DNA of 10,741 nt, taken from positions 1 to 10,741 of the forward strand of contig CAMWRC010000021.1 of assembly GCA_947176565.1 (NCBI GenBank), given 5' to 3'. The position numbers were made by a program, and so were the translations under genes. Positions within the stretch are counted from its first letter, which is position 1, and every line of letters starts with the position of its first letter. Below are positions 1 through 7,336 of the stretch, in pieces. The DNA comes from an uncultured Ruminococcus sp. (GTDB taxonomy: Bacteria; Bacillota; Clostridia; Oscillospirales; Ruminococcaceae). A model generated the notes under the pieces. That model saw nothing but the letters and a program-made list of their open reading frames with translations. It made no database searches and was not told where the DNA came from.

Positions 1-44
1 TGAGAAACCCTGATGTATCTTAATTATTTCTGGAGATGAATATT

Positions 45-1397
45 ATGAAAAAATATACAGCTAAAATTGCAGCATTCCTTACAGCAGCCACTTGCTCTGC
101 CGGTCTGACTTCATGCGGACGAGATGTTCCTACTGTTGAAAACTCCGGCGGAGAATTCAGCATTGCCGGCGGTATCGATGGAGAGAGCAGTCTCGAAAAT
201 GAACTGGAAGCTACTATTCCGGATTATCAGGAGGCAGCTGTTTCTGAGACAACTACCGCCGTTACAGAACCGGTTTCCACTGAAACTACTACTGTCAAGA
301 TTGCTATTGTAACACGTTCAAAAGAAGAACTTGACAAGTTGGCGGCTGCCACAAAAACTGCTGCAGCAAGACCGGTATCAACAAAGCCTGCGGCAACAAC
401 ACCTGCTCCTGATACAAATCAGTCCGGAAATAATAATTCCGGCGGAAACGCTTCATCTACAAAGCCGGCCAATAATTCCGGCGGAAACGGTGCGTCCACA
501 ACTATCCCAGGAGGAAACACTGCTTCTACAACTCCTTCCGGCTCAGGAACTGTAAGCGGTATTAATCTAAGCTATTACTCCGCTGAAATTGATGTCGGTA
601 AAATGAAAAGCTATCCCGTTGTCGCTGAAATTATTCCCGAAGTATGGACAAGCTCTGACCCGTCTGTTGCAACTGTTGACATCTATGGAAACATCACCGG
701 CGTGAGTGAGGGAAGCTGTATTATCCGCGTCGTTTCCGCAGATGACAGCACTCTCGGCGCAGAAGTAAAAGTAACTGTAAAAGACCCTAATTCTACAACT
801 CCTCCTGTAACTACTGCAAACCCCTCAAATCCGGAACAGAAGATTGAAGTTATCGACGGCATTACCTATGTGAACGATATTCTCATAGCCAATAAATCAT
901 ACGCCATGCCGTCATGGTACAATCCGGGCGGACTTACAAATGAAACGTATTCCGCTTTCCAGGAACTTTCCTACGCAGCTTCAGTCGACGGTCTGGATAT
1001 ATATATTTCCTCAGGATTCCGTTCATATGAAACTCAGGACGAAATCTACAACAACTATGTCTACTGGAATGGTCAGGCAGTTGCTGATACGTTCTCAGCA
1101 CGTCCGGGATATTCCGAACATCAGACCGGTCTTGCAATTGATGTTAACGATATAAGCGACAATTTCATCGGAACTCCTGAAGCTATATGGCTTGCGGAAA
1201 ACTGCACAGATTACGGATTCATTATCCGCTATCCGCAGGGCAAACAGGATATAACAGGCTACAAGTACGAACCGTGGCATATCCGCTATGTAGGAAAAGA
1301 AACCGCAAAGGCTCTTAAAGATGCCGCAGCTGCTGCCGGAGACCCGACTCTTACCCTTGAAGAATATCTCGGAATTGATTCTTATTATCATGATTAA
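45..1397 (+). CDS. Big_2-domain lipoprotein with VanY-type D-alanyl-D-alanine carboxypeptidase domain (peptidase M15B)
   Basis: Probable zinc carboxypeptidase that trims the terminal D-Ala of peptidoglycan stem peptides, anchored outside the cell by a lipid. The start is set at ATG 45 because GGAG at 32-35 lies 9 nt upstream; the ATG at 36 abuts that GGAG and is unlikely. The 450-aa product has a lipoprotein signal with lipobox LTSC (Cys24), then a Ser/Thr/Gly/Asn-rich linker (about 60-168), a bacterial Ig-like Big_2 domain (about 171-246, with the SSDPSVATVD and GSCIIRV strands), and a VanY domain (about 270-440). Metal and catalytic motifs are intact: SEHQTGLAID (His359, Asp366) and EPWH (Glu409, His412), plus SGFRS (Arg326). 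It stands alone on its strand. An L,D- rather than D,D-specificity cannot be excluded from sequence, and no van resistance genes are nearby, so a housekeeping wall role is more likely than glycopeptide resistance. Confidence 0.88.
   Translation: MKKYTAKIAAFLTAATCSAGLTSCGRDVPTVENSGGEFSIAGGIDGESSLENELEATIPDYQEAAVSETTTAVTEPVSTETTTVKIAIVTRSKEELDKLAAATKTAAARPVSTKPAATTPAPDTNQSGNNNSGGNASSTKPANNSGGNGASTTIPGGNTASTTPSGSGTVSGINLSYYSAEIDVGKMKSYPVVAEIIPEVWTSSDPSVATVDIYGNITGVSEGSCIIRVVSADDSTLGAEVKVTVKDPNSTTPPVTTANPSNPEQKIEVIDGITYVNDILIANKSYAMPSWYNPGGLTNETYSAFQELSYAASVDGLDIYISSGFRSYETQDEIYNNYVYWNGQAVADTFSARPGYSEHQTGLAIDVNDISDNFIGTPEAIWLAENCTDYGFIIRYPQGKQDITGYKYEPWHIRYVGKETAKALKDAAAAAGDPTLTLEEYLGIDSYYHD
432..509 (+). 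repeat. Two 39-bp (13-codon) imperfect tandem repeats in the lipoprotein linker
   Basis: Units 432-470 and 471-509 both begin with an identical 19-nt stretch and encode NNSGGNASSTKPA and NNSGGNGASTTIP. A shorter third relative (GGNTASTTPSG) follows. The units keep frame, so copy-number change would only alter the length of the flexible spacer between the membrane anchor and the Big_2/VanY domains. Confidence 0.75.
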
Positions 1398-1430
1398 TAT
1401 TTAAAATCAAGAAGATAAAAACAAATCAAT

Positions 1431-1470
1431 AAAAATGCTGTACAGATTGATTTCTGTACAGCAATTTTTT
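1431..1470. terminator. Bidirectional intrinsic terminator between the VanY-type gene and dapL
   Basis: A perfect 10-bp stem (1436-1445 with 1454-1463) encloses an 8-nt loop. It has a run of T on the right (1465-1470) and a run of A on the left (1431-1435), so it reads as stem plus U-tract on both strands. It lies 12 nt past the dapL stop and about 40 nt past the carboxypeptidase stop, as expected for two convergent genes sharing one terminator. Confidence 0.88.
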
Positions 1471-1475
1471 ATATT

Positions 1476-2675
1476 TTAAAATAAGCTCTTGAATCTTTCC
1501 ATAGCCTCAATTGTACGCTGTCTGTCGCCGAATGCTGTAAGCCTGAACCAGCCCTCGCCGTTTTTACCGAATCCCTCTCCCGGAGTTCCGACAACTGCTA
1601 TCTTATTCAGCATAAGGTCAAAAAATTCCCAGCTTCCCATATTATCCGGACACTTGAACCATATGTACGGCGAATTTATTCCGCCGGTGAATTTTATTCC
1701 GAGCGAACTCATAGTATCGGCGATAATACGTGCATTTTCCTGATAGTATGCGATATTCTCGTGAATCTGTTTCAGTCCCTCTTCGGTAAATACTGCCGCC
1801 GCCGCGCACTGTACCGGATAAGACACGCCGTTGAATTTGCTTCCCTGACGGCGACCCCAGAGCTGTGACAATGAAACTTCTGTACCGTCAGAAGATTTCA
1901 CAACAAGAGCATTCGGAACAACAGTATATCCGCAGCGCATACCGGTAAATCCTGCTGTCTTTGAAAGCGAACACATTTCTATTGCGACTTCCTTAGCTCC
2001 CTCGATACAGTAGATACTGCGCGGGATTCCGTCTTCTGTGATAAATGCTTCATATGCGGAATCATATATTATAACCGCATTATTCTGCTTTGCATAGTCT
2101 ATCCAGACTTTAAGCTGTTCTGCCGTGTATACCGAACCAGTAGGATTATTCGGCGAACAGAGATATATAATATCAGCATGAACGCTGAAATCCGGCATTG
2201 CTGCAAATCCGTTTTCCTCATTTGAATCGGCATAGATTATCTTGCGTCCACTCATAAGATTTGAATCAACATACACCGGATATGCAGGGTCTGTAACAAG
2301 TATAATATTGTCATTGCCGAAAATATCCACAATATTTCCGCAATCCGCCTTTGCGCCGTCATTTATGCGTATTTCTTCCGGAAGAACATCAGCTCCGAAG
2401 CTTTTATAATAGCCGGAAACTGCTTCACGCAGGAAATCATAACCTGCTCCGCTGTCCTCATATCCCTTAAATGTTTCCTTTACTCCCATTTCATCGCAGC
2501 CTTTTTTCATAGCTTCAACCACAACAGGTGCAATCGGAAGCGTAACATCGCCGATTCCCATACGGATTATATCAGCATCGGGATTTTTTTCCTTGAAAGC
2601 ATTTATTTTTTTAGCAATATTTATGAAAAGATAGTTCATTTCAAGTTTAAGAAAGTTTTCATTAATCTGTGGCAT
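1476..2675 (-). CDS. dapL: LL-diaminopimelate aminotransferase
   Basis: PLP-dependent class I/II aminotransferase that converts tetrahydrodipicolinate plus glutamate to LL-diaminopimelate in one step, bypassing the succinylase/acetylase routes. The 399-aa length fits DapL. The N-terminus (INENFLKLEMNYLFINIAKK) and the IIRMGIGDVTLP segment are typical of this family rather than of AspC or DapC. Visible PLP-fold motifs are SPNNPTG (174-180), YDSAYEAF (Asp205, Tyr208), the Schiff-base lysine in SLSKTAGFTGMR (Lys239) and the C-terminal Arg of EGWFRLTAF. The start ATG at 2675 is supported by AAGGAG (2685-2690, read on the minus strand) with a 9-nt gap. It is the second gene after dapF, 34 nt downstream, so the two form one operon making successive steps. 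The product, after epimerisation by DapF, feeds both lysine and peptidoglycan. Confidence 0.93.
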   Translation of the reverse strand: MPQINENFLKLEMNYLFINIAKKINAFKEKNPDADIIRMGIGDVTLPIAPVVVEAMKKGCDEMGVKETFKGYEDSGAGYDFLREAVSGYYKSFGADVLPEEIRINDGAKADCGNIVDIFGNDNIILVTDPAYPVYVDSNLMSGRKIIYADSNEENGFAAMPDFSVHADIIYLCSPNNPTGSVYTAEQLKVWIDYAKQNNAVIIYDSAYEAFITEDGIPRSIYCIEGAKEVAIEMCSLSKTAGFTGMRCGYTVVPNALVVKSSDGTEVSLSQLWGRRQGSKFNGVSYPVQCAAAAVFTEEGLKQIHENIAYYQENARIIADTMSSLGIKFTGGINSPYIWFKCPDNMGSWEFFDLMLNKIAVVGTPGEGFGKNGEGWFRLTAFGDRQRTIEAMERFKSLF

Positions 2676-2709
2676 AATTTTTTTCTCCTTTAATAAATAT
2701 AATTCACAA

Positions 2710-3573
2710 TTACTTCACAAGCCATTCACCCGTACATATGAAATCCGCACCGCCTGTCATCAGCACAGTTCCGTCGGATTTATATGTTATACGCAAATCC
2801 CCTCCGCGGAGATGAATGAGTATTTCCTCATCATGTCTGCAATAACCGTTAAGAACTGCTGCTACAGCAGATGCACACGCTCCTGTACCGCAGGCGAACG
2901 TCTCACCGCTTCCGCGTTCCCATACGCGCATATTAAGAGTCTGTGAATCAATAACCTCAATGAACTCCGTGTTTATGCGTTCCGGAAAGAGTCTGTGATT
3001 TTCAAATACTGGTCCGATTTTTTCGAGGTCAAGTCCTGCTATATTCTCCGTGAATACTACCGCATGAGGATTTCCCATAGATACGCACGTTACAGAAATA
3101 TCTCCTTTGAATACGCCGTCCGGAATCTGAACATCAATCGGCATATTTACAACAGGATTGCAGGAATCGCTGATTACCGGAATTTTTTCCGGTTCGAGAA
3201 TCGCTTTGCCCATATCGACATGTATCTGCTGGACTTTGTTTTCATCATCAACCGACAGGGTAAGATATTTTATGCCGGAATTGGTTTCGAGAGTGATTTC
3301 AGTCTTATCAGTCATACCGTTTTCATAAACATATTTTCCAATACAGCGCGTGGCATTTCCGCACATCTGAGCCTCTGAGCCGTCGGCATTGAAAATACGC
3401 ATACGGAAATCAGCTGTTTCAGATGGCATAATAAGCACAAGACCATCTGAACCGATACCTTTGCGGACATCGCTTACGGAAACCGAAAGCGAAACAGGGT
3501 CGCTTACAGTTTCCTCAAAACAGTTTATATAGATATAGTCATTGCCTATACCATGCATTTTTGTAAATTTCAT
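2710..3573 (-). CDS. dapF: Diaminopimelate epimerase
   Basis: PLP-independent racemase that interconverts LL- and meso-diaminopimelate in the cytoplasm, the step just after DapL. The 287-aa product begins MKFTKMHGIGNDYIYIN, the DapF signature. Both catalytic cysteines are present: Cys71 in MCGNATRC and Cys228 in FACGTGACAS. The substrate-binding segments SMGNPHAVVF and ERGSGET are also clear. An AAAGGAAG-like ribosome binding site lies just upstream of the ATG. It is first in the dapF-dapL operon, with a promoter at 3619-3647. No lysine riboswitch is seen: only about 40 nt separate the predicted transcript start from the ATG. Everything needed for activity appears intact. Confidence 0.95.
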   Translation of the reverse strand: MKFTKMHGIGNDYIYINCFEETVSDPVSLSVSVSDVRKGIGSDGLVLIMPSETADFRMRIFNADGSEAQMCGNATRCIGKYVYENGMTDKTEITLETNSGIKYLTLSVDDENKVQQIHVDMGKAILEPEKIPVISDSCNPVVNMPIDVQIPDGVFKGDISVTCVSMGNPHAVVFTENIAGLDLEKIGPVFENHRLFPERINTEFIEVIDSQTLNMRVWERGSGETFACGTGACASAVAAVLNGYCRHDEEILIHLRGGDLRITYKSDGTVLMTGGADFICTGEWLVK

Positions 3574-3618
3574 AGCATCTTCCTTTCAGAAAAATTCCAA
3601 TACTTTTCTCCGTATTTA

Positions 3619-3647
3619 ATTATATCACAACGTAATAAGAAAATCAA
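3619..3647 (-). promoter_or_regulatory. Sigma-A type promoter for dapF-dapL
   Basis: Read on the minus strand: TTGATT (-35, 3642-3647), 17-nt spacer, TATAAT (-10, 3619-3624). The -10 is perfect and the -35 matches consensus at 4 of 6. A transcript would begin near 3612, leaving about 39 nt of leader before the dapF ATG, which is too short for a riboswitch. Confidence 0.65.
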
Positions 3648-3710
3648 GTGCTTTCATATCTCTGTATGCACACCAGTTCAAAAAAATTGATTTGCTTTTC
3701 ATCAGTCTGC

Positions 3711-3739
3711 TTGACATTCAGCGATATTTTGTGTATAAT
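3711..3739 (+). promoter_or_regulatory. Perfect consensus sigma-A promoter for the phosphorelay operon
   Basis: TTGACA (3711-3716), exactly 17 nt, then TATAAT (3734-3739): 12 of 12 consensus positions with optimal spacing. Transcription should begin near 3746, about 27 nt before the TTG start at 3773. It rules out translation from the upstream ATG at 3692, which lies ahead of the -35 box. Confidence 0.85.
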
Positions 3740-3772
3740 AAATATATAAATATTTGTAAAGGTGTTGATAAC

Positions 3773-4714
3773 TTGGATTTTCTTTTGACCGACGACAACG
3801 AAATCAATATCGAAATTGGAAAAATTATGCTGGAAAAATGCGGTCTATCCGTTGATACCGCCATGAGCGGTCAGGAAGCCGTATCAAAAACCGCTGAAAA
3901 ATCATACCGCATGATTTTTATGGATATTAATATGCCCGGTATGAACGGATTTCAGGCGGCAGAAGCTATTCACCGGAATAATCCAGAAATCCCGATAATC
4001 GCGTTGTCAGCAGATGATATTTCCCACGATAATCCGGATTTTATCAGGAGCGGAATGAACGGGACTCTCCTCAAACCTCTTAAAATGGAAAATCTCCAGA
4101 ATCTGCTCTCACAATTTATCGAAACAGATTCCGCCCACTCTGCCTCAGAACCCGAAAACGAACAAATTTTCAGTGCTGATTATCTCATCGAAGTCATGGG
4201 CAGTGAAAGGTCTGTACTCCGGCTGATTTCTCAGTTCCTCAGCAATCACAGCGATGACTGCATTCAGCTCTGTGAATGTATTCAGGACGGCGATTTCATT
4301 CATGCAAGGGAAATTCTACATAATATAACAGGTATTTCCGGAAATATGTACTGTATGCAGCTATATAAAGCATCTTCAGCTCTCAGCAACGAACTGAAAC
4401 AGAATACTTCCGGAAGTCTTGAACACTTTACTGATATCTGGGATTCTACTATTTCCGAACTCAATAAACTGCGCGCTGAACTTCTTGAACGTACCAGAAA
4501 TTCCGAAAATTCCGGAAATCCCGCTGTATGGAGTAACCTGCGCGAACAGTTTCTTTCGCTCTCCGATGATTTTGATACAGCTGCTGTGGATTTGTTTACT
4601 GAAAACGCCGTTGCCTTTGAAAACAATATGAATACCGAAAAATTCAGAGAACTTCGTAAAGCTGTTCTCAACTACGATTTTCTCTGGATTTCCGAAAACA
4701 GGGGGATTATCTGA
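3773..4714 (+). CDS. Response regulator receiver-HPt phosphotransfer protein
   Basis: Cytoplasmic phosphorelay protein of 313 aa with no DNA-binding domain. The start is a TTG at 3773: it follows an AAAGGTG ribosome binding site by 8 nt, sits about 27 nt after the predicted transcript start, and places the first receiver strand at the N-terminus. Residues 1-118 are a receiver with the acidic pair Asp7/Asp8, phospho-acceptor Asp51 (FMDINMPGMNG), Ser79 and Lys101 (LLKPL). Residues about 133-245 form an HPt helical bundle with the phospho-histidine His183 in the segment REILHNITGISGN. The C-terminal 60 or so residues are helical and not recognised. It is first in a three-gene operon and overlaps the next gene by one base (TGATG), implying coupled translation. 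It could shuttle phosphate between the downstream kinase and the AraC-type regulator; that direction is inferred. Confidence 0.85.
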   Translation: MDFLLTDDNEINIEIGKIMLEKCGLSVDTAMSGQEAVSKTAEKSYRMIFMDINMPGMNGFQAAEAIHRNNPEIPIIALSADDISHDNPDFIRSGMNGTLLKPLKMENLQNLLSQFIETDSAHSASEPENEQIFSADYLIEVMGSERSVLRLISQFLSNHSDDCIQLCECIQDGDFIHAREILHNITGISGNMYCMQLYKASSALSNELKQNTSGSLEHFTDIWDSTISELNKLRAELLERTRNSENSGNPAVWSNLREQFLSLSDDFDTAAVDLFTENAVAFENNMNTEKFRELRKAVLNYDFLWISENRGII

Positions 4715-5490
4715 TGTATAATATTCTTATAGTTGAAGATGATGCAGCTCTCCGCTTTATCTATTCAAAAATGAAAACATGGTCTGACTGCGGATTTACT
4801 ATCGCCGCCGAAGCTTCAAACGGTAAAGTTGCTTTGGAACTGCTCGAAAAAAAGAAATTTGACCTCATATTTACTGATATACGTATGCCATTCATCGACG
4901 GAATAGAAATGCTGCGTAAACTCAATGAATCAGGAAATACAATACCTGTTGTATTCGCAAGCTCCTATGACGAATTTGAGTACGCCCGTCAGGGTCTTAT
5001 TCTCGGAGCTTTTGACTATCTGCTCAAACCAGTCGATAAACATAAACTCGAAGATGTTCTCCTGCGCGTGAAAAAGAAGATTGATGAAATGAATTCAATC
5101 AGCAATCTTAATCCATGTATTGAGATAGTGCTGAATAATCTGAACATCTCTCCAGATGAAAATAAATTCATTAATCAGGTAGCTCTGTACTGCTCACATA
5201 ACTGCAATGAACTTATAACTGCTGATGATATTGCCAATGCTCACGGCTACAGCAAGGACTATTTCGGCAAACTGTTCAAAAAATACTTTGGAATAACATT
5301 CCATGAATTTTACTCACATGTGAAAATTGAACAGGCTAAAGAATTTATACGTACCGGAAATTACAAGGCTTACGAGATAAGCGATATTTTAGGATATGCC
5401 TCAGTAGACTACTTTACAAAGGTTTTTAAGGATATTACCGGCACGACGCCGTCAAAATACAAGGCTGAAATCAACGGCGGAAAGAAGTGA
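4714..5490 (+). CDS. AraC-family response regulator (YesN-like)
   Basis: Two-component transcription factor of 258 aa. The N-terminal receiver (1-122) has Asp9/Asp10, phospho-acceptor Asp55 (FTDIRMPFIDG), Ser83/Ser84 and Lys105 (YLLKPVDKHKLE), the arrangement typical of YesN-type regulators. A short linker is followed by an AraC/XylS DNA-binding domain (about 155-253) with both helix-turn-helix units, including ITADDIANAHGYSKDYFGKLF and the conserved second half ISDILGYASVDYFTKVFK, then TPSKYK. The linker is shorter than in many YesN proteins. AGGGGG at 4700-4705 serves as ribosome binding site, and the start overlaps the preceding stop by one base. It is the only protein of the operon with a DNA-binding output. 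YesN-like regulators often control carbohydrate uptake and hydrolysis genes; the target here is unknown. Confidence 0.92.
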   Translation: MYNILIVEDDAALRFIYSKMKTWSDCGFTIAAEASNGKVALELLEKKKFDLIFTDIRMPFIDGIEMLRKLNESGNTIPVVFASSYDEFEYARQGLILGAFDYLLKPVDKHKLEDVLLRVKKKIDEMNSISNLNPCIEIVLNNLNISPDENKFINQVALYCSHNCNELITADDIANAHGYSKDYFGKLFKKYFGITFHEFYSHVKIEQAKEFIRTGNYKAYEISDILGYASVDYFTKVFKDITGTTPSKYKAEINGGKK

Positions 5491-5494
5491 GAAT

Positions 5495-6571
5495 ATGAAT
5501 AACTACGCTGAAATTCTGATAGTCGATGATATGCCTGACCAGATTGCTTATTCCAGTACTCTGCTTCACTCTCAGGGATACCGTGTCTTTGCAGCTTCAA
5601 GCGGAAAGGCTGCTATGAAATTTCTCGAAAAACGGATTCCGGATATGATACTTCTTGATATTCAAATGAGTGATATAAATGGTCTTGAAGTCTGCCGCAT
5701 GATTAAGGCTGAACCGAAAACACAGGATATTCCGATAATATTCCTTACTTCCGAAACAGACCCTGAAATCATTACACAGGGATTCGGACTCGGCGGCTGC
5801 GACTATGTGAAAAAACCTTTCGTCAAGGAGGAATATCTCGCACGTATCAGAACTCACTTACAGGTATCATCACAGCAGAAAGAACTGACCGCGGCAAATA
5901 ATGAACTTACACAGTTCTGCTCAGCAGTTTCCCACGACCTGAAAGCTCCGTTCAATATTATAAATATGCTGATTGAAATGCTCCGCTCTGAACTCGGCGA
6001 TAATCCGGACGAAAGCATCGCCGCTATCATGGATATGATAGTCTCAAAGGCTACCCAGACAAAAACCATGATAGAACGTCTTTTCGATTTCTCAAAAATG
6101 TGCAATGTAAATGCGGTTGTACGGCGTGTCGATATAAAACCGATTGCCCTCGAAACTTACAGCGACCTGCGTGAACTTGAACCTCCGGAACGGAATATCC
6201 AAATCATCTGCGGTGAACTTCCGCTTATTGACTGCGATGAAGTTCTTGTACGGATTATTCTGAAAAATCTGCTGTCCAATGCAATTAAATATACGTCAAA
6301 GCGTGAAAAAGCAGTTATTGAACTTTCAGGAGGTACGGAACAGCAGTACAATATCATAAAAATCAAGGACAACGGTTCGGGATTTGATATGACATACAGT
6401 AAAAAGCTGTTTCAGGTATTCCAGCGGCTTCATTCCGATGAGGAATTTGAGGGCAGCGGAGTTGGTCTTGCTCTGATAAACAGAATCATGGAACGCCACG
6501 GCGGAAAAATCAAGGCTTACGGCGAAGTTGACAAGGGCGCAGAATTTACCCTCTATTTTCCAAAAAGATAG
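5495..6571 (+). CDS. Receiver-histidine kinase (soluble response regulator/sensor kinase)
   Basis: Cytoplasmic kinase of 358 aa starting 4 nt after the preceding stop. Residues 1-122 are a receiver with Asp11/Asp12, phospho-acceptor Asp55 (LLDIQMSDING), Thr85 and Lys107 (YVKKPF). A short coiled stretch (about 124-140) leads into a HisKA dimerisation domain with His147 in FCSAVSHDLKAPF. The HATPase domain (about 240-358) has an N box (ILKNLLSNAIKYT, Asn258/Asn262), G1 (KDNGSGFD) and G2 (EGSGVGLAL). There is no transmembrane segment, PAS or GAF domain, so its kinase activity may be governed by phosphorylation of its own receiver or by a protein partner. As the only kinase in the operon it is the likely phosphate source for the receiver-HPt and AraC-type proteins. 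The HisKA-HATPase half resembles those of phytochrome-type kinases, but no photosensory domain is present. Confidence 0.9.
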   Translation: MNNYAEILIVDDMPDQIAYSSTLLHSQGYRVFAASSGKAAMKFLEKRIPDMILLDIQMSDINGLEVCRMIKAEPKTQDIPIIFLTSETDPEIITQGFGLGGCDYVKKPFVKEEYLARIRTHLQVSSQQKELTAANNELTQFCSAVSHDLKAPFNIINMLIEMLRSELGDNPDESIAAIMDMIVSKATQTKTMIERLFDFSKMCNVNAVVRRVDIKPIALETYSDLRELEPPERNIQIICGELPLIDCDEVLVRIILKNLLSNAIKYTSKREKAVIELSGGTEQQYNIIKIKDNGSGFDMTYSKKLFQVFQRLHSDEEFEGSGVGLALINRIMERHGGKIKAYGEVDKGAEFTLYFPKR

Positions 6572-6587
6572 AATAGGCATAACCCTA

Positions 6588-6627
6588 ACAGGCAGACACC
6601 TTACAGGAGGTATCTGTCTGTTTTTTT
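6588..6627 (+). terminator. Intrinsic terminator of the phosphorelay operon
   Basis: A 14-position stem (6588-6601 with 6608-6621) closes a 6-nt loop, with one G-T wobble and one C-A mismatch, and is followed by a run of seven T (6621-6627). It lies 16 nt beyond the kinase stop codon and closes the three-gene transcript. Confidence 0.85.
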
Positions 6628-6649
6628 GTCAGAAGTAAACTTCAACATA

Positions 6650-6680
6650 TATAGTAATCCTACTTGAAACCAAAACAAAT
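6650..6680 (+). repeat. Left copy of a 31-bp direct repeat flanking the sigma/dockerin locus
   Basis: This stretch matches 9586-9616 at 27 of 31 positions in the same orientation; all four differences are transitions. The copy begins 22 nt after the T-run of the preceding terminator. Unlike the right-hand copy it has no intact inverted arm downstream. It could be a decayed mobile element end, a dispersed intergenic repeat or a regulatory element; no transposase is present. Confidence 0.65.
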
Positions 6681-6717
6681 TCATTGATAAAAATTTTCTG
6701 TATTTTTTTATTTTTAC

Positions 6718-6745
6718 TGCAACAATATAACAAATCGTGCGACTA
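6718..6745 (+). promoter_or_regulatory. Candidate ECF-type, possibly autoregulated, promoter of the sigma gene
   Basis: TGCAAC (6718-6723), 16 nt, then CGACTA (6740-6745), followed by AAG. This resembles the AAC-containing -35 and CGTCTA-like -10 elements of many ECF sigma promoters, and would put the transcript start about 30 nt before the sigma ATG. No good TTGACA/TATAAT pair is seen in the same 150 nt, which is mostly A+T-rich runs. The match is by eye to a loose family pattern, so it is tentative. Confidence 0.35.
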
Positions 6746-6781
6746 AGTAGTGAAGATATATTTTCAGAAGGGAGCAAATAT

Positions 6782-7336
6782 ATGGATAACGGTGCAAGTA
6801 GCTACCGCCGTTTTCTCGAAGGGGATAAAAACGCTCTTACTGAGATAATCCGAGAATACAGAGATGGAATAGTGCTGTATATAAACAGTTTTACCAACAA
6901 TATCTGTGTTGCAGAAGAGATAGCAGAGGAGGTATTTGTAAAGCTCTATGTAAATAAGCCTAAATTTTCTGGAAAAAGTTCTTTTAAGACATGGATTTAT
7001 TCCATAGGAAAATATACAGCTGTCGATTATATCAGAAAAAATAAAAAAATTGTTTCGGCTTCTATTGATGAGTTCTATAGTCTTGCGGACAAGGAAGAAC
7101 TGGAACATAATTATATAAAGAATGAGCAAAAAATCATGCTCCATAAGACAATTCAAAAACTCAAGCCGGAATACAGTCAGGTGCTTTATCTGATATATTT
7201 TGAAGATTTTAATGCTTCACAGGCAGCAAAAATTATGGGTAAATCAAACCGTCAGGTCACTTATTTGCTTTACAGAGCAAAAAAAGCCCTTAAATCAAAG
7301 CTTGAACAGGAGAAGTTTATATATGAAGAGCTATGA
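6782..7336 (+). CDS. ECF-type RNA polymerase sigma factor
   Basis: Cytoplasmic transcription initiation factor of 184 aa, the usual ECF size, with only regions 2 and 4. Region 2 (about 15-85) includes DGIVLYINSFTNN, the AEEIAEEVFVKLY helix and FKTWIYSIGKYTAVDYIRK, which cover core binding and -10 recognition. Region 4 (about 125-178) has KLKPEYSQVLYLIYFEDF and the helix-turn-helix ASQAAKIMGKSNRQVTYLLYRAKKAL for -35 recognition. The start ATG at 6782 follows GAAGGGAG (6767-6774) by 7 nt; the GTG at 6737 has no such site and is probably upstream of or within the promoter. The 3' end overlaps the next gene by 14 nt, indicating coupled expression with the putative anti-sigma segment. The gene is visibly richer in A+T than the phosphorelay genes (G+C 16/60 at 7021-7080 against 25/60 at 5941-6000), which may reflect transfer or faster evolution. 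Confidence 0.9.
   Translation: MDNGASSYRRFLEGDKNALTEIIREYRDGIVLYINSFTNNICVAEEIAEEVFVKLYVNKPKFSGKSSFKTWIYSIGKYTAVDYIRKNKKIVSASIDEFYSLADKEELEHNYIKNEQKIMLHKTIQKLKPEYSQVLYLIYFEDFNASQAAKIMGKSNRQVTYLLYRAKKALKSKLEQEKFIYEEL

Noticed and set aside
1095..1391. 98-aa frame on the minus strand opposite the VanY domain
   Set aside because: It lies wholly opposite a conserved catalytic domain, has no ribosome binding site that I can see and resembles no known protein.
45..1397. Glycopeptide (vancomycin) resistance determinant
   Set aside because: VanY-type domains are common housekeeping enzymes and no vanH, vanA/B or vanX gene is in the window.
2995..3378. 127-aa frame on the plus strand opposite dapF
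   Set aside because: A shadow of dapF, whose catalytic motifs are intact on the other strand; the translation looks like random Tyr/Arg/Ile-rich sequence.
3574..3618. Lysine riboswitch or attenuator upstream of dapF
   Set aside because: The leader is only about 40 nt and shows no stem-loop of the size needed.
4300..4671. 123-aa frame on the minus strand opposite the HPt part of the receiver-HPt gene
   Set aside because: Ser/Arg-rich shadow translation without translation signals; the opposite strand has a clear domain.
5495..6571. Bacteriophytochrome light sensor
   Set aside because: Only the kinase half resembles phytochrome kinases; there are no PAS, GAF or PHY domains or chromophore site, only a receiver.
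7200..7322. Upstream extension of the anti-sigma/dockerin frame into the sigma gene
   Set aside because: It would overlap the sigma region 4 codons for 137 nt; the ATG at 7323 has its own AGGAG and gives a sensible cytoplasmic tail and membrane helix.
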